DNA from: Woeseiaceae bacterium
GTDB lineage: Bacteria; Pseudomonadota; Gammaproteobacteria; Steroidobacterales; Woeseiaceae
NCBI GenBank assembly: GCA_030066625.1
Contig: JASJBG010000007.1
Location: 1-64,000, forward strand
Direction of reading: 5' to 3'
DNA length: 64,000 nucleotides
Position 1 is the first letter of the stretch. Every line of letters begins with the position of its first letter. The notes under the pieces are model-generated. The model had not been told where the DNA came from. It saw nothing but the letters and a program-made list of their open reading frames with translations, and did not search any database. Below are positions 56,114 through 64,000 of the stretch, in pieces. The position numbers were made by a program, and so were the translations under genes.

Positions 56114-59100
56114 ATGCAGGTCATCGAAACGGCGATGTCGCGCTCGCGAACCGTCCTGCTGACGCTGGCGGTCGTGCTGGTCGGCGGCATTGTTGCCTAC
56201 ACGTCGATTCCGAAGGAAGCCGAGCCGGATATCGAGATTCCGAATATCTACGTTAGCGTGTCGTTCGATGGCATCTCGCCGGAAGATTCCGAGCGTCTAC
56301 TCGTACGTCCGCTGGAGCAGGAACTGCGGTCGATCGAGGGCATCAAGAAGATGACCGCTTCGGCCTACGAGGGCGGCGCGAACGTGCTGCTGGAGTTCGA
56401 TGCCGGCGTCAACACTGACAAGGCGCTCCAGGACGTTCGCGAGAAAGTCGACAAGGCCAAGGCGGAGATACCCAGCGAAGCGGACGAACCGACCGTCAAC
56501 GAGGTCAAGATGTCCCGCTTCGACCCGATGCTCGTGCTGAACCTGGCAGGCGATGTATCGGAGCGCACTTTGACGACGATCGCGCGCGACCTCAAGGAAA
56601 AGATTGAGGGCCTGAACGGCGTACTCGAGGTCAACCTCGTCGGCGTCCGCGAAGAGCTCATGGAAGTAGTGGTCAATCCGCTCGCGATGGAAAGCTACGG
56701 TCTGGACCAGGCTCAGATCATTAGCTTCCTCAGCCTGAATAACCGGCTCGTCGCCGCGGGCTCGCTGCAGTCGGCCGAAGGCCGATTTCCGGTCAAGGTG
56801 CCGGGCGTCGTCGAGACCGCCGAGGACGTGCTCAACATGCCGATCAAGGCGGTCGGCGATCGCATCGTTCATTTCAAGGACATCGCAGAGGTTCGCCGCA
56901 CCTACAAGGACGCGGAGTCATACGCGCGATTGAACGGTAAGCCGGCGCTCGCCATCGAGGTCGTGCAGCGATCGGGCGCCAACCTCATCGACACGATCGG
57001 CGAGGTCAAGGCACTCGTCGATGAAGAACGCGCTTACTGGCCGGCCGAGGTCGACATCGTTGCCTCCCGCGACAAGTCGAAGGACGTCAACGACATGCTA
57101 AGCGAGCTGCAGAACAGCGTGTTGATCGCCGTACTGCTGGTCTTCATCGTCATCATCGGCATTCTCGGCATTCGCTCGGCGCTTCTCGTCGGCGTTGCGA
57201 TACCAGGCAGCTTCCTGATGGGCATCCTCTTGATTGGCGCATTCGGCATCACGATCAACATGATGGTGCTGTTTGCCCTGATCATGGCGGTCGGCATGCT
57301 CGTCGACGGCGCGATCGTCGTTACCGAGATGGCAGACCGGCGCATGGCCGAGGGCGAATCACGCTACGACGCCTACTCCCGTGCCGCAATCCGCATGGCC
57401 TGGCCGATCATCGCCTCGACCTGTACGACCCTTGCGGCGTTCGTTCCGCTGGTGCTGTGGCCCGGCATGGCAGGCGAATTCATGAAATACCTGCCGATCA
57501 CGCTGATCGCTGTGCTGTCGGCCTCACTGTTCATGGCGCTAATCTTCGTGCCGACGCTGGGTTCCCTGTTCGGCAAGACAGGCGCGCAGAATGAGGAAGC
57601 GCGGCGCAATCTCGCTGCCGCAGAGACCGGCGACCTCGACACGGTGACCGGACTCACCGGGCGCTACATCCAGTTCCTGAAGGCCACGCTGACGCGCCCG
57701 TGGCGAAACGTCGGCGCAGTCGTCGCGTTGCTCATCTCGATCTATGTCGCGTTCGGACTATTCGGCAGCGGCGTCGAGCGATTCCCCGATGTGGAACAGC
57801 CATTTGGCATGGTGGATGTCCGGGCTCGCGGCGACCTGTCGACGGACGAAAAGGACGTACTGGTTCGCCAGGTCGAAGCCCGCGTTCTCGGTATGCCGGA
57901 AATCGAATTCGTCTATGCGAAAACCGGCGCTGGCGGCAGCCAGAGTGCCGAAGACCAGATCGGTTCACTGACTCTCAACTACATCGAGTGGGACCAGCGG
58001 CGGGGCCAGGACGAAATTCTCGCCGAGATTCGCGAACGGACCGCCGACCTCGCCGGCATTGCGATTGAAACGCGCAAGCCGGATGCCGGCCCGCCCGAAG
58101 GCAAGCCCATCAACATCGAATTCGCCTCCCGCAACTATGAACTGCTGGAGCCGACCGTCGAATACGTCCGCGCACGACTCGCCGAACATCCGGGCGTCAT
58201 GAACATCGAGGACAGCCTGCCGCTGCCGGGTATCGAGTGGCAGATTCGCGTCGACCGCGCCGAGGCTGCGCGATTCGGTGCCGACGTTGCCCTCGTGGGT
58301 GCGATGGTGCAGCTCGTCACGAACGGCATCAAGATCGGTGAATACCGACCCGACGACAGCGACGAGGAAATCGACATCCGCGTGCGTTACCCGATGGAAA
58401 GCCGGACGCTGGCGCAGATCGACGAGCTCCGGATCCCGACGGATAACGGACTCGTGCCGATTTCGACGTTTGTAACGCGCGAGCCCGCGCAAAAGGTCAG
58501 TACGATCAATCGTACAGACCGGCGGCGTACCGTAACCATCCAGGCGGATGTGCTGCCGGGCTTCCTGCCGACGGATGTCATCAATGAACTGCAGATACAG
58601 GCTGCTGACTTGGACATCGATCCGCGCGTCAGCTTTGCTTTCCGGGGCAGCTTCGAAGACCAGCAGGCGGACCAGGAATTCCTGAACCGCGCGTTCTTCA
58701 TGGCGCTCGCGATGATGGCCATCATTCTGGTCACGCAGTTCAACAGCCTGTACCAGGCCGGCCTGATTCTGACAGCCGTGATCTTCTCCACCGGTGGCGT
58801 GCTGCTCGGCCACCTGCTGATGGGCAAACCGTTCGGCATCATCATGTCCAGCGTCGGCGTCATTACGCTCGCCGGCATTGTCGTCAACAACAACATCGTC
58901 TTCATCGACACTTACAACGTGCTGCGCTCGCGGGGCAGCGCCGCGTACGACGCAATCGTACGAACCTGTGCGATTCGCCTGCGGCCGGTCCTGCTCACCA
59001 CCGTGACGACGATCATCGGCCTGATGCCGATGGTTCTGGGCGTCAACATCAATCTCATCGATCGCGAGATCTCGGTCGGTGCGCCCAGCTCGCAGTGGTG

Positions 59101-59266
59101 GACACAGCTCGCCTCTTCGGTCGCCGGCGGCCTCGCCTTCGCAACGGTGCTGACGCTGTTCCTGACGCCAAGCCTGCTCATGATCCAGGCACGAATCTCC
59201 GAGCAGCGCTCCACGCGAGACGTCGAAACGGGCGACGAGGCGACCGCCGAGCCGCTCGCCGGCTGA
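56114..59266 (+). CDS. RND efflux permease (AcrB/MMPL superfamily)
   Basis: 1050 aa; SFDGISPEDSERLLVRPLEQELRSIEGIKKMTASAYEG; LFALIMAVGMLVDGAIVVTEMADRRMAEG; GVITLAGIVVNNNIVFIDTY. Confidence 0.96.
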   Translation: MQVIETAMSRSRTVLLTLAVVLVGGIVAYTSIPKEAEPDIEIPNIYVSVSFDGISPEDSERLLVRPLEQELRSIEGIKKMTASAYEGGANVLLEFDAGVNTDKALQDVREKVDKAKAEIPSEADEPTVNEVKMSRFDPMLVLNLAGDVSERTLTTIARDLKEKIEGLNGVLEVNLVGVREELMEVVVNPLAMESYGLDQAQIISFLSLNNRLVAAGSLQSAEGRFPVKVPGVVETAEDVLNMPIKAVGDRIVHFKDIAEVRRTYKDAESYARLNGKPALAIEVVQRSGANLIDTIGEVKALVDEERAYWPAEVDIVASRDKSKDVNDMLSELQNSVLIAVLLVFIVIIGILGIRSALLVGVAIPGSFLMGILLIGAFGITINMMVLFALIMAVGMLVDGAIVVTEMADRRMAEGESRYDAYSRAAIRMAWPIIASTCTTLAAFVPLVLWPGMAGEFMKYLPITLIAVLSASLFMALIFVPTLGSLFGKTGAQNEEARRNLAAAETGDLDTVTGLTGRYIQFLKATLTRPWRNVGAVVALLISIYVAFGLFGSGVERFPDVEQPFGMVDVRARGDLSTDEKDVLVRQVEARVLGMPEIEFVYAKTGAGGSQSAEDQIGSLTLNYIEWDQRRGQDEILAEIRERTADLAGIAIETRKPDAGPPEGKPINIEFASRNYELLEPTVEYVRARLAEHPGVMNIEDSLPLPGIEWQIRVDRAEAARFGADVALVGAMVQLVTNGIKIGEYRPDDSDEEIDIRVRYPMESRTLAQIDELRIPTDNGLVPISTFVTREPAQKVSTINRTDRRRTVTIQADVLPGFLPTDVINELQIQAADLDIDPRVSFAFRGSFEDQQADQEFLNRAFFMALAMMAIILVTQFNSLYQAGLILTAVIFSTGGVLLGHLLMGKPFGIIMSSVGVITLAGIVVNNNIVFIDTYNVLRSRGSAAYDAIVRTCAIRLRPVLLTTVTTIIGLMPMVLGVNINLIDREISVGAPSSQWWTQLASSVAGGLAFATVLTLFLTPSLLMIQARISEQRSTRDVETGDEATAEPLAG

Positions 59267-59286
59267 CGAACTTCAACGCTGATCCG

Positions 59287-59316
59287 ACCGGGCTGCTGCC
59301 GCGCCGCCCGGTTTTT
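59287..59316 (+). terminator. Intrinsic terminator ACCGGGC-N12-GCCCGGT-TTTT
   Basis: 7-bp perfect stem plus T5 just after the RND permease stop. Confidence 0.8.
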
Positions 59317-59441
59317 GCGCTTGTCGCTGCATCCAAATGCTGTCGCCCGGCATCTAATCCATGAAGAGCCACGAATAGCGCTCCATGAGGCGGAGCCGGC
59401 GTGAACCCCAGGTTTTTCACCCGGTCCAATGAACTCGCAGG

Positions 59442-59482
59442 TTGCGTTATACCGATATAGTGTTATACTTGACTACAACACT
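59442..59482 (+). promoter_or_regulatory. Candidate promoter/operator (TTGCGT-N16-TATACT; AGTGTT-N12-AACACT dyad; GTTATAC direct repeat)
   Basis: AT-rich spacer upstream of the second efflux operon with -35/-10-like boxes overlapping a dyad. Confidence 0.45.
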
Positions 59483-59488
59483 ACTTAA

Positions 59489-60580
59489 GTGAATCGCCGA
59501 ACCGCCATGAAAACGACCTCTATCTCATTGATTTTAATCGCCCTTTCGGCAACGCAGATCACCGCCTGCGGCGTTGGCGAGGCCAGCGCGGCACTCGAGG
59601 ACGAGGCGGAAGCGTCCACCCCGGTACCGGTCGAAGTCGCGTATCCGGCGCGCGAGGACATTTTCGCGACCTACCACGCAACGACGACGATCGGCTCCGA
59701 GGGCGATGCGCCGGTGCTGGCCCGGGTACCGGGCGAACTCGTCGAGCTCTTCGTCGAGGAAGGCGACTGGGTCGAAGAGGGCCAGGTCCTCGCCCGGCTG
59801 GACGGCGAGCGTCTGCGCTTGGAAATGCTTTCGGCGAAAGCCAATCTCGACATGGCGCGCGGCGAGTACCAGCGCTACGTCGACCTGAACCGTCGCGGCC
59901 TTGTCAGCCAAGCGATGTTCGACGGCCTGAAGTATGACCTCGAGGCGCTCGAAGCCAGCTACCAGCTCAAGAAGCTCAACTACGAATATTCGAATATCCG
60001 CGCGACGATCTCGGGTTTCGTCTCGGAACGCCTCGTCAAACTCGGCGAGAACCTGCCCGAAGGCCATGAAGCCTTCCGCATTACGGACACCAGCGAGCTG
60101 ATCGCTTACCTGAAAATCCCGCAGACCGAGCTCGAGAAGTTTGCAACCGGGCACACCGCAACGCTGAACGTCGATTCGATGCCCGGCAGCGTATTCGCTG
60201 CGGAGATCGTTCGCGTCAGCCCGACGATTGACGTGCGCAACGGCACGTTCCGGGCGACAGCATTCATCGACAACAGCCACGGGCAGCTTGCGCCCGGCAT
60301 GTTCGCGCGCTTCGAAATCGCTTACGAAGTTCACGAGGACGCAATGACCATCCCGACCGAGGCGCTCGTGCTCGAGGACGAACAGGCATCGGTGTACGTC
60401 GTTGCAGACGGCCAGGTCACGCGCCGCGACATCACCACCGGTATCGAATCGGACGGCCGCATCGAAATCATCGGCGGCCTCGGCGAAGACGAGCAGATCG
60501 TCATCGTCGGTCACTCGGCATTGCGTGACGGCAGCCGCGTCCTGGCCAGCACCGAGAGCTCGGACCGCTACACGGGCTGA
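59489..60580 (+). CDS. RND efflux periplasmic adaptor lipoprotein, first of a tandem pair
   Basis: Lipobox-like TQITACG; VLARVPGELVELFVEEGDWVEEGQVLARLDGERLRLEM. Confidence 0.92.
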   Translation: MNRRTAMKTTSISLILIALSATQITACGVGEASAALEDEAEASTPVPVEVAYPAREDIFATYHATTTIGSEGDAPVLARVPGELVELFVEEGDWVEEGQVLARLDGERLRLEMLSAKANLDMARGEYQRYVDLNRRGLVSQAMFDGLKYDLEALEASYQLKKLNYEYSNIRATISGFVSERLVKLGENLPEGHEAFRITDTSELIAYLKIPQTELEKFATGHTATLNVDSMPGSVFAAEIVRVSPTIDVRNGTFRATAFIDNSHGQLAPGMFARFEIAYEVHEDAMTIPTEALVLEDEQASVYVVADGQVTRRDITTGIESDGRIEIIGGLGEDEQIVIVGHSALRDGSRVLASTESSDRYTG

Positions 60581-60656
60581 CGCCCCACCGTCATGACCGC
60601 CGTCGATAAGCCGCGCCATTCAGCACAAGCGGCGGGACGGCATAAGGGAGGATTCA

Positions 60657-61790
60657 ATGACGCTATTTCGCATTAGCCCGGCAGCGTTCGCGCTTCTGTT
60701 CCTGCTTGCCGCCTGCGGTCAGCAGGAATCGAGCGCGAAGAAGGACGAGTCTGACGACGCGCCGCCGATTCCCGTCGAAACCAGCAAGCCCGCGCGCGGC
60801 GACATCTACGCCGTCTATGCGGGCACGGCCCCCATCGAAGCGTTCGCCGAAGCGGACGTCATTGCCAAGGTGGACGGCGAGGTCCGCGAAATTTTCTTCG
60901 AGGAAGGCCAGGACGTCAGCGCCGGCGACGTGCTCGCGCGGCTGGACGGCGAGCGTCTGCAGCTCGAACTGAACGAGTCGGAAGCACGCCTGCGCAAGCT
61001 GGAGCGCGACTACGAACGCAACGTCGACCTGAGCGAGAAGGACCTGGTCAGCGCGGGCGACTTCGAGAAAATCAAGTTCGAGATGGAGGCCCAGCGCGCG
61101 GCCCACAACCTGCGCAGTCTCGAGCTCGACTACACGCAGATCCGGGCGCCGATCGACGGCGTGATCTCGGAACGCTACATCAAGGTCGGCAACACGCTTT
61201 CCGAGGGCGACCCGGTCTTTCGGGTCACCAGCCTCGATCCGCTGGTGGCCTACCTGCACGTCCCTGAGCGGGAATACCGCAACCTCGGCGTCGGCCAGCC
61301 GGTCGGCATCGACATCGACGCGCTGAGCGGCCCGCCGGTCATCGCCGCGGTATCGCGCATCAGTCCGACCATCGACCCGGCAACCGGCACCTTCAAGATT
61401 ACGATCGAGATTCGCGACCCCGAACGCCGCATCAAACCGGGCATGTTCGGCCGCATCGGTGTCGTCTACGACCGCCACGCAAATGCGCTGCAGGTGCCGC
61501 GCAGCGCGCTCGTCGAGGAACTCGGGCGAACCAGCGTGTTCGTCGTCGAAGACGGCAAGGCTGTTCGCAAGTTCGTCGAAACGGGCTTCAGCGAAGGCGG
61601 CATGGTCGAGATCGTCACCGGTCTGGGCGATGCCGAGGACGTCGTGACGGTCGGCCAGATCGGCCTCAAGGACGACGCGGTCGTTACCGTAATCAACGCC
61701 GATACCGACGACGACGCAGAGACGGACGACGACGCACCAGTGAGTCTCGCCGAGCGCAACGGGGAGGAAGACGATGCGTCGATTGATTGA
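60657..61790 (+). CDS. RND efflux periplasmic adaptor lipoprotein, second of a tandem pair
   Basis: Lipobox LLAACG; VIAKVDGEVREIFFEEGQDVSAGDVLARLDGERLQLEL, paralogous to the preceding gene. Confidence 0.92.
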   Translation: MTLFRISPAAFALLFLLAACGQQESSAKKDESDDAPPIPVETSKPARGDIYAVYAGTAPIEAFAEADVIAKVDGEVREIFFEEGQDVSAGDVLARLDGERLQLELNESEARLRKLERDYERNVDLSEKDLVSAGDFEKIKFEMEAQRAAHNLRSLELDYTQIRAPIDGVISERYIKVGNTLSEGDPVFRVTSLDPLVAYLHVPEREYRNLGVGQPVGIDIDALSGPPVIAAVSRISPTIDPATGTFKITIEIRDPERRIKPGMFGRIGVVYDRHANALQVPRSALVEELGRTSVFVVEDGKAVRKFVETGFSEGGMVEIVTGLGDAEDVVTVGQIGLKDDAVVTVINADTDDDAETDDDAPVSLAERNGEEDDASID

Positions 61791-64000
61791 GATCGCCACC
61801 GAGCGACGCGTCACGATCGTGATGTTCACGGTCGCGATCGGCCTGTTCGGGATGGTGTCGCTATCGCGGCTCAACCTGAACCTGCTGCCCGACATCTCCT
61901 ACCCGACGCTGACGATTCGCACCGAGCTTACGGGTGCGGCACCCGTCGAGGTGGAGAACCTTCTGACCAAGCCCATCGAGGAAGCGGTCGGCGTCATACG
62001 TAACGTGCGACTCGTCCGCTCGGTATCGCGTTCGGGCCAGTCCGACGTGACGCTCGAATTCCTCTGGGGCACGGACATGGACGTTGCCGGCGTCGAGGTT
62101 CGCGAGAAGCTCGATATCCTCGAGCTGCCGCTGGAGGCATCGCGACCGCTGCTGCTGCGCTTCGACCCGTCATCGGAACCAATCATGCGCCTCGGCCTCC
62201 TCTACACGGAGGACGCCGCGGCGTCCGGTGCGGTTGCCGAAGCCGAGCTGAAGGCCCTGCGTCGGCTCGCCGAGGACCGCCTGAAGACGGACCTCGAGGC
62301 TGAGGAAGGCACGGCTGCCGTCAAGGTATCGGGCGGTCTCGAAGACGAGATCCAGATCCAGGCGGACCAGCAGAAGCTGTCGCAGCTCGGCATCAGCGTG
62401 CAGCAGATCGCCGAGCGCATCCGTGCCGAAAACGTCAACCTGTCCGGTGGTCGACTCGAGGAAGGCGACCAGCGCTTCCTGGTCAGGACGCTCAACGAAT
62501 TCCAGTCCGTCGACGAATTCCGTGACGCGATCGTGGCCTACGTGGCGGACCGACCTGTCTACCTGCGCGACGTCGCCACCGTCGAGCGCGGCTACAAGGA
62601 GCGCGAAGCCATCACGCGCGTCAGGGGGCGCGAGTCGGTGGAGCTCGCGATCTACAAGGAAGGCGACGCGAACACGGTGCAGGTCGCGAACCGCCTCGAG
62701 GCCCGCCTCGAGCGCGTACGCGCGGCGCTGCCCGATAACATCGAGATCACCAAGATCTACGACCAGTCACGATTCATCTCGTCCGCGGTGGACGACGTGA
62801 AGAATGCAGCCTTCCTGGGCGGCATTATCGCGATCATCGTGCTGTTCGGCTTCCTCAAGGACGCGCGCGCGACGACGATCGTCGGTATCGCGATACCGGT
62901 GTCCGTAATCGGCACTTTCCTGCTGATGTATGCGAACGGCGTGTCGCTCAACATCATGTCATTAGGCGGTATCGCGCTTGCGGTGGGCATGCTCGTCGAC
63001 AACTCCATCGTCGTGCTGGAAAACATCTACCGCAAGAAGGAACAGGGCCAGGGCATCCTGGACGCAGCCCGAAACGGCACGTCCGAGGTCGCGACCGCCG
63101 TTTTTGCCGCAACGCTGACGACAATCGCCGTGTTTTTCCCGATGGTCTTCATCTCCGGCGTCGCCGGGCAGTTGTTCCGCGACCAGGCGCTCACCGTCAC
63201 GTTCGCACTGGTGTTCTCGCTGATTGTCGCGCTGACCTTGATCCCGATGCTTGCCGCGCTCGGCACGGGCAGCCGCTACGAACGCGAAGAAGAAAGGGCT
63301 GTTCGCCCGAATACGTTCACGCAGATGGTCGGCGACAGCTTGCGCCTGTTCGGCTATATCGCAATGGCAATCCGGTGGGTCTTCGGCAAGATCATGCTGG
63401 TACCGACGTTCCTGTTCCAGCGGCTGTACCGCGGTGCGGCTGCCGTATATCCGCCGTTGCTCAGGTGGTCGCTGAATCATCGCGGCATCGTCGTAGCGTC
63501 GGCCGCGGCGATTTTCGTGGCAACCATGGCCCTCGTACCGCGCCTCGGCACCGAGCTGATCCCGCAGCTGTCGCAAGGCGAATTCAACGTGGATCTGCGG
63601 CTGCCCCCTGGCTCGCCGCTCAGCGAGACGGATCGTGCAATCCAGGCCGCGCAGCGCGTGACCCAGGACATTGACACGGTACAGCTCGATTTCTCAGTGG
63701 CCGGTACCGGTAACCGGCTCGACGCAAACCCCGTCGACGCCGGCGACAACACGGGCACGCTGAGTATCGCGCTCGAGGCCGGCGCCGGTCGTGACGAGGA
63801 AGACGCCGCAATGGCTGCGATGCGCGCCGAGCTGTCGCGCCTGCCCGGCGTCCAGTACGAATTTACCCGGCCGTCGCTGATGTCGTTCTCGAGCCCGCTT
63901 TCCATCGAGATCGCAGGCTACGATCTCGACGCCCTGACGCAGGTTGGCCGCTCTATAGAGCAGGCAATGGAGGCGTCGGATCGCTTCGCGGATATCAAGA
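61775..64000 (+). CDS. RND efflux permease (CzcA/HAE-like), truncated by window end; not in the supplied ORF track
   Basis: MRRLIEIATERRVTIVMFTVAIGLFGMVSLSRLNLNLLPDISYPTLTIRTELTGAAPVEVENLLTKPIEEAVG; open to the window end. Confidence 0.95.

Noticed and set aside
1-64000. CRISPR arrays, tRNA/rRNA genes, integrases, transposases, prophage
   Set aside because: No regularly spaced direct repeats, no cloverleaf/TψC signatures and no recombinase motifs noticed; absence is by eye and should be confirmed with dedicated tools.

Overview
This is a GC-rich, densely coded bacterial chromosomal window. The gene content (GlnE, LPS heptosyltransferases, KdkA, TamAB, CysB-like regulator, TPMT, MltD/MltF) points to a gammaproteobacterium. 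Most of it is ordinary housekeeping: murein hydrolases, LPS inner-core synthesis, glnE, a GGDEF/EAL protein, cysK/cysB, dacB, folD, mtnA, tamAB, phospholipase D and two RND efflux loci. No tRNA, rRNA, CRISPR array or transposase was recognised. Three parts stand out. (1) At about 18.8-21.95 kb, a PAS-PAS-AAA+(GAFTGA)-Fis sigma-54 activator is translationally overlapped with a VTT/TVP38 membrane protein. It diverges from a consensus -24/-12 promoter preceded by two ACGGAATTCCGT palindromes. That promoter would drive a 33-aa membrane microprotein (absent from the ORF track) and a ~290-nt chain of hairpins ending in a T-tract, a candidate undescribed structured RNA. (2) At 52.73-52.84 kb, a convincing GEMM-I (c-di-GMP-I class) riboswitch sits directly in front of an FAD-linked lactone-oxidase-type gene, with the Shine-Dalgarno overlapping the 3' end of the aptamer. 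(3) Positions 1-241 form a perfect 98-bp inverted repeat at the window edge, most likely a foldback assembly artefact that truncates a membrane-protein gene. All calls come from reading the sequence; no database or folding computation was run.
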